A DNA stretch of 64,000 nt from Thalassospira sp. HJ (lineage in GTDB: Bacteria; Pseudomonadota; Alphaproteobacteria; Rhodospirillales; Thalassospiraceae): NCBI RefSeq assembly GCF_000948415.1, contig NZ_JYII01000007.1, positions 155,088-219,087 on the forward strand. The letters run 5' to 3'. The position numbers and the translations under genes are program-made. Under the pieces are notes generated by a model that was given only the letters and a program-made list of their open reading frames with translations, had not been told where the DNA came from and did no database searches. Below are positions 44,779 to 53,804 of this stretch, one piece after another. Every line of letters starts with the position of its first letter. Position 1 is the first letter of the stretch.

Positions 44779-45384
44779 ATGACCGATACCAAGACTGATC
44801 AGAAAATCCTCGACCGCCTGTTTTCTGTCCTCGAAGACGATATCTTGCCGAAAACACGCGCGGGGGTATCGGGCGGTAACAAGCTTTTCGGGGCGGCGAT
44901 CCTGCGCAAGGATGATTTGTCGCTGGTGATTGCTGAAACCAACAATGAAACCGAAAATCCGCTGTGGCATGGTGAAGTCCATTGCCTGAAGCGGTTCTAT
45001 GAAATGCCCTCTGATCAGCGCCCTGCGACTTCGGAGCTGATCTTTCTATCAACGCACGAGCCGTGCTCAATGTGCCTTTCGGCCATTACCTGGGCCGGGT
45101 TTGATAATTTCTATTACTTCTTCTCGTATGAAGATTCGCGCGATGCCTTTGCCATCCCCCATGATCTGAAAATCATGAAGGAGGTCTTCACCCTTGAAGA
45201 CGGCGAATACAACAAATCCAACGCGTTCTGGGACAGCCATTCGATGATGGGTATGGTCGCAGAGATGCCAAGTGATCAGAAGACCGCCTATCTCGCGCGG
45301 GCCAAAGAGATCTCGGACGAATATGATCGGCTCTCTGCCCAGTATCAGGACACCAAGGCGGATAACGATATCCCGTTGAACTAA
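44779..45384 (+). CDS. CMP/dCMP deaminase-fold protein
   Basis: The 201 residues carry the zinc-dependent deaminase motifs LWHGEVHCLKRF (His and catalytic Glu; H-G-E where most members have H-A-E) and EPCSMCLSAITWAGF (P-C-x-x-C). The spacing is that of the guanine/tRNA-adenosine/riboflavin deaminase superfamily. The C-terminal 70 residues, rich in acidic residues, have no known counterpart to me. The substrate is unknown. ATG 44779 is preferred; an in-frame ATG 44734 adds 15 residues. The terminator at 45394 follows. Confidence 0.75.
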   Translation: MTDTKTDQKILDRLFSVLEDDILPKTRAGVSGGNKLFGAAILRKDDLSLVIAETNNETENPLWHGEVHCLKRFYEMPSDQRPATSELIFLSTHEPCSMCLSAITWAGFDNFYYFFSYEDSRDAFAIPHDLKIMKEVFTLEDGEYNKSNAFWDSHSMMGMVAEMPSDQKTAYLARAKEISDEYDRLSAQYQDTKADNDIPLN

Positions 45385-45393
45385 TCCCTAAAA

Positions 45394-45427
45394 AAAACGT
45401 GCTCCGTGATTAAACGGAGCACGTTTT
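45394..45427. terminator. Bidirectional terminator between the deaminase and the chemoreceptor
   Basis: A 14-bp perfect stem (45394-45407 / 45414-45427) with loop GATTAA and A/T flanks on both sides. Confidence 0.88.
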
Positions 45428-45447
45428 GACTTGGTCGAGCGATTTGA

Positions 45448-47586
45448 TCAGGCTGCCCGGACAGTTGCGATGAAGCTGTCGACTTCCTTGCCAAGCCTGC
45501 TTGCCGATTGCGAAAGCTCCTGCGCGCTGGCAAGAACCTGGGCAGCGGAATGGCTGCCTTCGGTTGCGGCCTTGGTGACATCGGTAATCGCGTTGGCGAC
45601 TTCCTGCGTGCCGTTGGCGGCAAGGGCAATGTTATGGGTGATTTCGTTCGTGGTGGCGTCTTGTTGCTCCACAGCAGCCGAAATCACGGTCGAGCTTTGC
45701 TTGTTGTTTTCAATAACATCACTGATCTCGTCGACCGCAGTTACCATGGTGTTGGTAATGCGTTGAACCTTTTCGATTTGTGCTGTGATGTTTTCGGTCG
45801 CACGGGCCGTCTGGCTGGCGAGGTTTTTGACTTCCTGCGCGACAACCACAAATCCCTTGCCGGCATCGCCTGCACGTGCGGCTTCGATCGTGGCGTTGAG
45901 TGCCAGAAGATTGGTTTGCTCGGCGATGTCCTGGATCAGTTCCACCACACTGGAAATTTCGCGCACAGAGTCGGCAAGGCCGGTCGCGGTTTCGCGCGTC
46001 GAGGTCGCGGTTTCGGTCGCACGCGTCGTGATATGGGTGGCATTTTGAACCTGCGCACTGATTTCACGAATAGATGTGGCCATCTCTTCGCAGGCGGACG
46101 CCACGGTTTCGACATTGGCACTGGCAAGGCCAGAGGCATTTGAGACCGAGGTTGCCTGTGTGTTGGTCTGTTCCATCATCGCGGTCAGGCTCTGGGCGGT
46201 TGCTTCAAGCTCGGTCGCGGCAGACGCCACAACCCTGACGATGGAGCCAACATTGTCCTGGAAGGCATCGGCAAGCTTGTTCATCTGCTCACGCTTTTCT
46301 GCCGCCGCACGTTCCTTGGCCTTTTCGGCCTCGCTTTCGAGTTCCTTGGCCCGGATCATGTTCTTTTTAAAGACTTCGGTTGCCTTGGCAATGTCGCCAA
46401 TTTCATCGGCACGGCTGGTGCCAAAGACCTCGGTATCAAGTTTGCCATCGGCAAGCTGGCCGAGGTTGCCGACAATCTTCTCAATCGGTTTGGTGACCGA
46501 ACGGGCAAACAGGATGCTGCCGGCAACGCCAAGTGCTGTCACAATGGCGACGATCACGGCGGCAATCATCAGGGCGCTATAAACCGGACCGAATGCTTCG
46601 GCCGTATCGATTTCACCCAAAACAATCCAGTCGACACCATTGAAGTGGATCGGCATATAGGCAGAGATGACCGGGATGCCGCGATAATCAAGAATTTCGT
46701 GAATGCCGCTATTGCCAGACAATGCGTCCCGCATGGCAGCATCGTTCACCCGGATTTTCAGGATGGTGCTTTCCTCGGAAAAGCGCGAATCACTGCGCAT
46801 CAAGCCGTTTTGGCCAACGATATAGGTCTCGCCACTTTCGCCCATGCCGACCGAGACATTCATGATGTTGTTGATGCGCGAAATCGGCATCTGGAAGACC
46901 ATGGCCCCCAGCAACTCACCCGCTTCGCTGCGGACCTGATGTCCGATGAAGCTCGCCGGTGCGTCTGCACTGGGCGCATAGGGGCTGAAATCGGTAAAGG
47001 CGATGTCTGTTGCGGAACTCAGCGCCATCGTATCGCGAAACACGCGACCAAGATCGGTATCCGCCCATTTGCCGTCATTAAGGTTGGTGGCAAAGTCAGC
47101 TTCCTTGAAGACGGAATAAACAAGTTCCCCATCAGCACGGATCAGGAAGATGTCGTAGTATCCCTTGAGCTCAAGGAACTCGCGAAAATGCGGGTGATAG
47201 GTTCGGTGTGCCTGGCTCCAGTCCGATCCGTCGCCAGCGTCGGTCAGAAGGTGCTTTTCTCCAAGCGGATGGCTGTTGTCCGAGATGTAAAGCTTCTGAA
47301 GCGCTGTCATCGGGTTGCCATCCAGGCGATCCCAACCTTGGGTAAATGCCTTAAGAGCATCACGCGTATAACCACTGTCTGCTTCGACGATCAGGTCTTC
47401 CTCAATCGCCTGCAGATAGGACTGAATAGCGTTTTTACGAGCATCTGTCAGTGCCAGAAGTTTGTTGTGAACCTCGGTTTTCTGGGTCACCCAGAGTTCA
47501 AAAGACAGGATGCCACCCGCGCTCAGCGCGGTTAGCAGGATCAGGCACGCAATAATTGTCGGCAGCTTCACCGAAATACGTTTCAT
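45448..47586 (-). CDS. Methyl-accepting chemotaxis protein with dCache sensor
   Basis: The 712 residues run: TM1 (about 8-30), a large periplasmic double-Cache domain (about 35-280, with YYDIFLIRADGELVYSVFKEADFATNL in parts and MVFQMPISRINNIM), TM2, HAMP (SVTKPIEKIVGNLGQLADGKLD), and the signalling coiled coil with tip [21 protein letters not shown]. dCache receptors typically bind amino acids, polyamines or organic acids. ATG 47586 has AGAGGA upstream; the in-frame ATG 47661 would place the first helix too far in. Monocistronic. Confidence 0.93.
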   Translation of the reverse strand: MKRISVKLPTIIACLILLTALSAGGILSFELWVTQKTEVHNKLLALTDARKNAIQSYLQAIEEDLIVEADSGYTRDALKAFTQGWDRLDGNPMTALQKLYISDNSHPLGEKHLLTDAGDGSDWSQAHRTYHPHFREFLELKGYYDIFLIRADGELVYSVFKEADFATNLNDGKWADTDLGRVFRDTMALSSATDIAFTDFSPYAPSADAPASFIGHQVRSEAGELLGAMVFQMPISRINNIMNVSVGMGESGETYIVGQNGLMRSDSRFSEESTILKIRVNDAAMRDALSGNSGIHEILDYRGIPVISAYMPIHFNGVDWIVLGEIDTAEAFGPVYSALMIAAVIVAIVTALGVAGSILFARSVTKPIEKIVGNLGQLADGKLDTEVFGTSRADEIGDIAKATEVFKKNMIRAKELESEAEKAKERAAAEKREQMNKLADAFQDNVGSIVRVVASAATELEATAQSLTAMMEQTNTQATSVSNASGLASANVETVASACEEMATSIREISAQVQNATHITTRATETATSTRETATGLADSVREISSVVELIQDIAEQTNLLALNATIEAARAGDAGKGFVVVAQEVKNLASQTARATENITAQIEKVQRITNTMVTAVDEISDVIENNKQSSTVISAAVEQQDATTNEITHNIALAANGTQEVANAITDVTKAATEGSHSAAQVLASAQELSQSASRLGKEVDSFIATVRAA

Positions 47587-47859
47587 GACATTTCCTCTCG
47601 CAGTGCCCGTCGCCCGTTTCCGAACTCTGGGGGGCTTTCGCCCAGGTTTCGACAGCGTCAAAATTAACCGTTGGTATAGTTTTTAGTTCTGTTGACGACG
47701 CCAAAACATCCCCATTTAGGGATAATGCTTGTTTGTTGAGTATTTGGTGACTAAACGCAAAAGTTGAAGAGTTTGATGGTTCTGCGTGCAAAATAAAGTT
47801 GAAACGTCTGAGTCCGAATCTGGCGAGTTTTGTTTGCCGGTTCTGCTAAACTGCGTGGC

Positions 47860-49347
47860 ATGGAACAGCTCAATAACGATATCTGCTATCAGGCACTCAA
47901 AACCCGGGACCGTCGGTTTGACGGGCGGTTTTACACCGCCGTTCGGACCACCGGGATTTTCTGTCGCCCGATCTGCCCGGCCGTCACGCCCAAGCGCGAC
48001 AATGTCGAATTCTATCCCAGTGCCGAGGCCGCCATTGCCCATGGCTTTCGCCCCTGTCTGCGCTGCCGGCCAGAAGCCGCACCGGGCAGCCCGGCAAGTG
48101 CCGGTGTGCATGCAACCGTGGCCCGTGCGGTGCGCCTGATTGATCAGGGCGCGCTTGAAGATGGCTCGATCGCCGATCTGGCAGACCGGCTTGGTGTTGG
48201 CGACCGGCATTTGCGCCGCATCTTCAAGGACCATACCGGTGTCACCCCGCAGGAACATGCCAAGGCACGGCGATTGCTCCGTGCCCGTCAGTTGATTGTC
48301 GATAGTAATCTGACCATGACCGAAATCGCCGATATTGCCGGTTTTGGCAGTTTGCGCCGGTTTAATGATGCGATGAAGCAGGCCTATGGGCAGGCGCCAA
48401 CCGCATTTCGCCGGGGCGTCAAAACCAAGGCATTGGACAAGCCCATCACGGATGATCCGTTTGCTGCGCGCAATGACGATCTGATTTTACGTCTGCGCGC
48501 CCGCCAACCGTTTGATGCCGACTATCTTCTGACCTTCTTCCGCGCACGTGCCATTCCAGGCCTTGAGACGGTGCGTGACCGCATCTATGTACGCGGGTTC
48601 AAGTTTGACGGGCGGGTTGGCTTGATGATCTGCCATTTCAGTGCCGATCAAAGTGGCGTGGATGTCATCCTGCGCGGCCCTGCGCGCGAAGCGGTGCTTG
48701 AAATCGGCGCACGGGTCCGCAGGCTTTTTGATCTTGATGCCGATGTGCCATCAATCACCGCCCAATTTGCCGAGGATGCCTTGCTTGCCCCCTTGGTGGA
48801 AAAACGTCCCGGCCTTCGGGTGCCGGGATGCTGGGATCGGTTTGAACTGGCCCTGCGGGCGGTTTTGGGACAGCAGGTTTCGGTCGCGGCAGCGCGGACT
48901 TTGGCGGGGCGGCTGGTGGCACGATTTGGTGAAGCCCTACCAGATGACCTGGTGGTCGGAACCGGCATTACGCATGTCTTCCCGACGCCGCAAAGCCTGA
49001 TCGGGCAGGAACTGATGCCGATTGGCCTGACCACGCGCAGGGCGCAAACCCTTGCGGATGTGATTGAGCTTTTTGCCCGCCCGGACTGCGATCAGAAATC
49101 CGGCGATGAGCTGATTGCCACCATGACGGCGATCAAGGGGATTGGTCCATGGACGCTGAATTACTTTGGTCTGCGTGGGCTTGGTGATCCGGATGCTTTT
49201 CCGGCCGCCGATCTTGGCATCCTTAAGGCATCAGGCATGGGCGGCGGGCCGGACAAACCCAAGGCACTGGAAAGCATTTCGGAAAACTGGCGGCCATGGC
49301 GGGCCTACGCCGCGCAGTATCTTTGGTCCGCATTGGAAGGAGAATGA
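47860..49347 (+). CDS. Ada-type sensor fused to AlkA DNA-3-methyladenine glycosylase
   Basis: The 495 residues have three parts. Residues 1-80 are the Ada zinc domain with Cys35, Cys39, Cys66 and Cys69 (GIFCRPICP, RPCLRC); the first Cys is the methyl-phosphotriester acceptor in Ada. Residues about 85-190 are an AraC-type helix-turn-helix (MTEIADIAGFGSLRRFNDAM). From about 200 comes AlkA, with its HhH-GPD motif (MTAIKGIGPWTLNYFGLRGLGD) and catalytic Asp in FPAADLGILK. It senses methylated DNA, controls transcription and excises alkylated bases. It overlaps ogt by ATGA (49344-49347). Confidence 0.93.
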   Translation: MEQLNNDICYQALKTRDRRFDGRFYTAVRTTGIFCRPICPAVTPKRDNVEFYPSAEAAIAHGFRPCLRCRPEAAPGSPASAGVHATVARAVRLIDQGALEDGSIADLADRLGVGDRHLRRIFKDHTGVTPQEHAKARRLLRARQLIVDSNLTMTEIADIAGFGSLRRFNDAMKQAYGQAPTAFRRGVKTKALDKPITDDPFAARNDDLILRLRARQPFDADYLLTFFRARAIPGLETVRDRIYVRGFKFDGRVGLMICHFSADQSGVDVILRGPAREAVLEIGARVRRLFDLDADVPSITAQFAEDALLAPLVEKRPGLRVPGCWDRFELALRAVLGQQVSVAAARTLAGRLVARFGEALPDDLVVGTGITHVFPTPQSLIGQELMPIGLTTRRAQTLADVIELFARPDCDQKSGDELIATMTAIKGIGPWTLNYFGLRGLGDPDAFPAADLGILKASGMGGGPDKPKALESISENWRPWRAYAAQYLWSALEGE

Positions 49348-49349
49348 TG

Positions 49350-49871
49350 ATGTCCACCCAGATTAACGTCATGCGTTATGCCAGCCCGATCGGCAAACTT
49401 TCGCTCGCGAGCATTGGCTGCAAGCTGGTGCATCTCGATTTCGAAGACAATGATGACCGCCTGCACACCATCCAGAACCGCCATTTCAAAAACCTTGAAT
49501 GGGAGGAGGGCGGAGCAGCACCCGCACCAGTGATCAAGTGGCTCGATAGTTATTTCGAAGGCGTTGTCGGGCCGTTGCCGATGGGCTCAATCAATATGGT
49601 CGGCACCGCGTTTCAGAAATTGGTTTGGGATGCGCTGATCTCGATACCGAGTGGTCAGAGCCTGTCTTATGCAGGATTAGCTGATCAGTTGGGCAATCCC
49701 AAAGCGGTGCGGGCTGTGGCCCGGGCCAATGCCCTTAATCCGGTTTCGATTATTGTGCCGTGCCATCGGGTGATCGGATCAAACGGCACCCTGACCGGTT
49801 ATGCCGGCGGGCTTGAGCGCAAGAAATGGCTGCTGGATCATGAAGCAACGATGCTTGCCAACGCTGCCTGA
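49350..49871 (+). CDS. ogt: Methylated-DNA-protein-cysteine methyltransferase
   Basis: The 173 residues end in the active-site region IVPCHRVIGSNGTLTGYAGGLERK (cited in two parts: IVPCHRVIGSNG and TGYAGGLERK), where the Cys accepts the methyl group from O6-methylguanine. The RAVARANALNP segment is the DNA-binding helix. Three ATGs stand in a row (49344, 49347, 49350); I chose 49350 because AAGGAG lies seven bases upstream. Coupled to the Ada-AlkA fusion, it supplies the O6-methylguanine repair domain that E. coli Ada carries on its own C-terminus. Confidence 0.93.
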   Translation: MSTQINVMRYASPIGKLSLASIGCKLVHLDFEDNDDRLHTIQNRHFKNLEWEEGGAAPAPVIKWLDSYFEGVVGPLPMGSINMVGTAFQKLVWDALISIPSGQSLSYAGLADQLGNPKAVRAVARANALNPVSIIVPCHRVIGSNGTLTGYAGGLERKKWLLDHEATMLANAA

Positions 49872-49984
49872 AACCTTGCGATCACAGCATCAAATCTGAC
49901 TGCTGTATTCCAAAAATCCGAGTTTGCCAACCAGCCAGGGATAGGGCTGGAACGCAACCCCTTTGTCTTATGAAAGGAACTGCC

Positions 49985-50617
49985 GTGAAGCTTTATGATT
50001 ACCCCGGTTCACAAAATGCTTGGAAGGTCCGACAACTTTGCGCTCATCTCGGCATCAGCTACGACACTGAATGGCTGTCGATCTTTGAAGGCGAAAGTCA
50101 TACCGACGCATTCTTTGAACGGAACCCGGCGGGGGCGGTGCCGGTTCTTGAGCTTGATGATGGTCGTTGCATCGCAGAGTCGAATGCCATCCTGATTTAT
50201 TTGGCGGAAGGTAGCGACTATTTGCCAGATGATCCTTATGAGCGTGCCAAGGTCAGCCAGTGGCTGTTTTTCGAAGCTGATTATGTCCAGTCGACGATTG
50301 CGACACTGCGCCATTGGAACCTGACAGGAAAGAATGACCGCAATCAGGGACAGCTTGAAAAACGCCGGGCCTCTGCACGCGGTGTCTTGGGGAATCTCGA
50401 CCGCTATCTGACCGGCAAGCGGTTTTTGGCCAATGACCTCTACTCAGTCGCTGATATTGCTGTTTATGCCTATACCCATCTCGCCCACGAAGCTGATCTG
50501 GATATGACCGCTTTTCCGGCGGTAACTGGGTGGATTGATCGTATCCGTAAGATTGTCGGTAATCAGGTGCCGGTGCGCTATTACGCAGAAGACCCTCACA
50601 GCACGAATGATCTTTGA
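49985..50617 (+). CDS. Glutathione S-transferase family protein
   Basis: The 210 residues have a thioredoxin-fold GST_N domain starting VKLYDYPGSQNAWKVRQL (Ser/Tyr side of the glutathione site) with ESNAILIYLAEG (the gamma-glutamyl-binding Glu-Ser), and an all-helical GST_C domain with SVADIAVYAYTHLAHEA. GTG 49985 with AAAGGA at 49973-49978 is preferred over ATG 49970. The substrate is not predictable. It is convergent with the alcohol dehydrogenase gene and shares its terminator. Confidence 0.9.
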   Translation: MKLYDYPGSQNAWKVRQLCAHLGISYDTEWLSIFEGESHTDAFFERNPAGAVPVLELDDGRCIAESNAILIYLAEGSDYLPDDPYERAKVSQWLFFEADYVQSTIATLRHWNLTGKNDRNQGQLEKRRASARGVLGNLDRYLTGKRFLANDLYSVADIAVYAYTHLAHEADLDMTAFPAVTGWIDRIRKIVGNQVPVRYYAEDPHSTNDL

Positions 50618-50622
50618 AAAAA

Positions 50623-50654
50623 CAACACGGGCTTCCGTTCAGAAGCCCGTGTTG
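50623..50654. terminator. Bidirectional terminator between GST and alcohol dehydrogenase
   Basis: A 13-bp perfect stem (50623-50635 / 50642-50654), 6-nt loop; a run of six T on the minus strand serves the dehydrogenase. Confidence 0.85.
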
Positions 50655-50681
50655 AGTATTTTGATGGACCTAAAGGCAATG

Positions 50682-51704
50682 TCAGATCGACATGACGATA
50701 CGGCCATCGATCTTGCCATCGCGCATGCGATCAAAGATCGAGTTGATGTTTTCCATCGGCTCGGTCGTGAAGTGGGAATGCACTTTGCCGTCGCCTGCGA
50801 AATCAAGGGCTTCCTGCAGATCCGCACGGGTACCGACAATCGATCCACGGATGGTTTTGCGCGACAGGACGGTATCGAAGATATCAAGTTCGAACGTTCC
50901 CGGCGGCAGGCCGCACAGCGCCATGGTGCCACCACGGCCCAGCATGCCAACGCCCTGTTTGAAGGCCGCGCGCGAAACAGCGGTGACCAGAACGCCGTTG
51001 GCGCCACCCATCTGCTTTTGGACTTCGGAGACAACATCTGCCTCGGCCGCATTCAGGGTCCAGTCCGCACCAAGATCCTTGGCGAGCTTCAGTTTCTCGT
51101 CGGCAATGTCAACGGCGATAACTTTCATGCCCATGGCCTTGGCATATTGCACGGCCATATGACCCAGCCCGCCGACACCGGAAATCACCACGGTCTCGCC
51201 GGGTTTGCATTCGGTTTCCTTGAGCCCCTTATAAACCGTCACACCAGCGCACAGGACCGGGGCGGCATTGCCGAATTCAAGCGGGTCGGGCAGATGGCCG
51301 ACATAATCCGGATCAGCCAGAACATATTCGGCAAAGCCGCCATTGACGGAATAACCGGTATTAAGCTGCTCACCGCACAGGGTTTCCCAGCCGGTGATGC
51401 AGTGATGGCAATGACCACAGGCCGAATGCAGCCACGGCACGCCCACGCGATCGCCTTCCTTGACGGATTTAACGCCTTCGCCAACTTCGGCAACAATGCC
51501 GACCCCTTCGTGACCGGGGATAAAGGGCGGGTTCGGTTTGACCGGCCAGTCGCCTTCGGCGGCGTGAAGGTCGGTGTGGCAGACACCGGATGCCTCGATC
51601 TTGACCAGGATTTTTCCCGGCGTGACCTTGGGGACGGTGACTTCTTCAATCGACAGGGGATCGCCGAAAGCGCGAACAACGGCGGCTTTCATGGTGGAGG
51701 GCAT
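50682..51704 (-). CDS. adhP: Zinc-dependent alcohol dehydrogenase (AdhP type)
   Basis: The 340 residues have the catalytic zinc site (GVCHTDLHAAEGDWP and GHEGVGIV), the structural zinc Cys set (ACGHCHHCITGWETLC), and NAD site VISGVGGLGHMAVQYAK. The length and the sequence around TGYSVNGGFAEYV place it with bacterial propanol-preferring ADHs. It interconverts primary alcohols and aldehydes with NAD. Monocistronic. ATG 51692 (MKAAVV) is an equally likely start. Confidence 0.9.
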   Translation of the reverse strand: MPSTMKAAVVRAFGDPLSIEEVTVPKVTPGKILVKIEASGVCHTDLHAAEGDWPVKPNPPFIPGHEGVGIVAEVGEGVKSVKEGDRVGVPWLHSACGHCHHCITGWETLCGEQLNTGYSVNGGFAEYVLADPDYVGHLPDPLEFGNAAPVLCAGVTVYKGLKETECKPGETVVISGVGGLGHMAVQYAKAMGMKVIAVDIADEKLKLAKDLGADWTLNAAEADVVSEVQKQMGGANGVLVTAVSRAAFKQGVGMLGRGGTMALCGLPPGTFELDIFDTVLSRKTIRGSIVGTRADLQEALDFAGDGKVHSHFTTEPMENINSIFDRMRDGKIDGRIVMSI

Positions 51705-51842
51705 GGTGACAACTCCTTGCTGATGACGGTGAAAAGATCATGCTTTTCGTCAAATATCGCGCCAAGGAGTGTCGATGATTTAAGGCGCTACCACCATGAG
51801 GTGTGTCAATTGTCTGATGATTTAATTTTGACTGTGCGCTGT

Positions 51843-52670
51843 TTATGCGCTTTCGCCATCAATGTCAGGCAGTTCAAGGACATAGTCCTGATAATAGTCG
51901 GGCGGCATGCCGGCCTCATAACGTGCTTCGTCATTAAAGGGCGGTTTGAGCGGCCCACGGAAATGCTTGCGCAGCATGTCATGCCAGGTGGTGTAATAGG
52001 GTAGGTCGCGCTGATCGCAGATGTATTCGTAATATTTTCGACCCGCCGCGACATGGGCGATTTCATCATGGGCAATGATTTTAAGAATACGCGCACTTTC
52101 CGTATCCCCATGCGCCAAAAGCCGTTCAATGGTCGGCGGGGTGGCATCAAGGCCGCGCGCCTCAAACACCATCGGTACGACGGCCAGACGCGGCAAAATG
52201 TCATAGGACGTATCCATCGATGTTTGCCACAGACCATCGTGGGCTGGCAAATCGCCATAGACCGCGCCAAGTTCGCCAAGACGCTTGCTGATCATTTTGA
52301 AATGGCGGGCTTCGTCATCGGCCACCTGAACCCAGGCATCATGAAAATCGCGCGGCATGTCAGCCTCGGGAAAGCGGACACACAGATCCCACGCCAGATC
52401 AATCGCATTGAGCTCAATATGGGCCAGTGCATGCAAAAGTCCGATACGGCCCTGAACGCTGCCCTTTTTGCGCTTGGGCATCTTGTTGGGCGGAAGTAGT
52501 TCCGGCTTTGCCGGACGGCCGGGACGATCGGGCAGGTCGGTTGATCCGACTTCGCTGATCTCGCCACTGCGCCACATGGCAGCCATTTCGGCAGTGACAT
52601 CGGCCTTCTTTGTGGCGTCTTCGGTCAGAAGGGCCTTTTTCGCGGCTTCGGCAAGGGTCAGCTTGGTCAT
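51843..52670 (-). CDS. DUF455 ferritin-like domain protein
   Basis: The 275 residues have a long helical bundle with the paired Glu/His diiron motifs HIELNAIDLAWD, ADDEARHFKM, and IIAHDEIAHVAAG, as in the ferritin-like DUF455 family (related to MiaE/rubrerythrin). No member I know of has a firmly proven reaction; oxygen-dependent or tRNA-modifying roles are suggested by fold. ATG 52670 is preferred over ATG 52736 because the family N-terminus starts with TLAEAAKKALL. Probably monocistronic. Confidence 0.85.
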   Translation of the reverse strand: MTKLTLAEAAKKALLTEDATKKADVTAEMAAMWRSGEISEVGSTDLPDRPGRPAKPELLPPNKMPKRKKGSVQGRIGLLHALAHIELNAIDLAWDLCVRFPEADMPRDFHDAWVQVADDEARHFKMISKRLGELGAVYGDLPAHDGLWQTSMDTSYDILPRLAVVPMVFEARGLDATPPTIERLLAHGDTESARILKIIAHDEIAHVAAGRKYYEYICDQRDLPYYTTWHDMLRKHFRGPLKPPFNDEARYEAGMPPDYYQDYVLELPDIDGESA

Positions 52671-52747
52671 GATCGTCTGGTCTGTGTTGATGGCAAAATC
52701 TGCACTTTGTCTGCCATCTGCGCGCCTGCGGGTCAATTGGCAAACAA

Positions 52748-52783
52748 AAAGGGCGGCCCTTACTCAAACCCGGACCGCCCTTT
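52748..52783 (-). terminator. Intrinsic terminator of the pseudo-receiver gene
   Basis: AAAGGGCGG (52748-52756) pairs with 52775-52783 around an 18-nt loop; on the minus strand TTTTTG follows. Confidence 0.75.
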
Positions 52784-52806
52784 GTAATCAGTTATCGAAC
52801 GCGCGA

Positions 52807-53577
52807 TTAGGTGATGTTAAAGCGTGCCAGTGCCTCTGCCAGATCCTCGCCAAAGGCATTGCCCTTGCGGATGATCGCGGTACGGCATGGCAGATCCTGA
52901 AGCGACGGATGGTTCGGTGCATCCGAGGTCAGAACGGCGGTCGGAATGCCACGGGTTTTTGGCATCGCCTGCAGGGCGTTGGCCAGATCAACACCGCTCA
53001 GCTCATCGATGGTTTTGGCAACGATGATGAAATCCGGGCGGGTGCGCACGGCAAGTTCGATCGCCTCGAACGAGGTCTGCGTGACTGAGCTGCGATAACC
53101 GCAAGCAGCTAGTTCGCGTTCCAGAATGGTTGCCATCGAACGCTGCGGAATGACCAGAAGCGCTTCGACATTGGCCTTGGCCAGCCAGTTCGGATCGATA
53201 TCAGGGGCGCGTTTGGACGGGAGTTCACGCACGAATTCTGCTGTGTCCTGACCACCGGCACTCATATCGCCTTCAAGCAGGTTTTCGATCTTGTCGACAA
53301 AGGCCTGAATATCGTTGATCGAGCCTTCGTTCAGTTCCTTGCACGTCGTGACATAGTCGGCAAGGCGATGGCTGGTCAGGTTGATCAGCGGTGCGGCAAC
53401 GGACTTGCCCTTGTATCGCAGATTGAAAACTTCGCGCTGGATGGCAGTCAGATGACCCGGCTCACCCTTGCTGCGCGCGTTTTGCAAAATCACATCGATG
53501 GAATTGATGATGTCATGGGCTTCATCGCGAAAGTCCGAAAGCATCTGATCGTCGAGATCGACAACATTGTTACTCAT
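52807..53577 (-). CDS. Two-domain signalling-like protein: helical (Hpt-like) plus degenerate receiver domain
   Basis: The 256 residues have a four-helix-like N-terminal part (about 8-105; RDEAHDIINSIDVIL, LTSHRLADYV) that may be Hpt-like. The C-terminal part (about 136-252) has receiver-fold rhythm (VEALLVIPQRSMATILEREL, PDFIIVAKTIDEL, IPTAVLTSD, CRTAIIRKG). At the place of the phospho-acceptor Asp it has Ala (residue 187), while the Thr/Ser and Lys switch positions look kept. It may be a pseudo-receiver that signals without phosphorylation. ATG 53577 starts the family-like MSNNVVDLDD. I do not recognise a named family. Confidence 0.6.
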   Translation of the reverse strand: MSNNVVDLDDQMLSDFRDEAHDIINSIDVILQNARSKGEPGHLTAIQREVFNLRYKGKSVAAPLINLTSHRLADYVTTCKELNEGSINDIQAFVDKIENLLEGDMSAGGQDTAEFVRELPSKRAPDIDPNWLAKANVEALLVIPQRSMATILERELAACGYRSSVTQTSFEAIELAVRTRPDFIIVAKTIDELSGVDLANALQAMPKTRGIPTAVLTSDAPNHPSLQDLPCRTAIIRKGNAFGEDLAEALARFNIT

Positions 53578-53756
53578 TGAATTACCCGCTTTGCCGGCAT
53601 GCCGGTGAGTTTTCATCAAACAGGTGAGGACAATGCATCACCCATCACTCCCATATCCGAATTTTTATCCCGACAAACAAGGGATGGCAACAAAATCAGC
53701 AAATTGCGATATTGCCAGAAGCCTGAAAGAAAACATTTTTTGTGCTGAAAAAAACA

Positions 53757-53784
53757 AAGGCCCGGCACTGAAACGCCGGGCCTT
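53757..53784 (-). terminator. Intrinsic terminator of bcp
   Basis: A 10-bp perfect GC-rich stem with an 8-nt loop; on the minus strand it is followed by TTTGTTTTTTT. Confidence 0.85.
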
Positions 53785-53804
53785 GTTGCTGAAAAATGTT
53801 GAAC

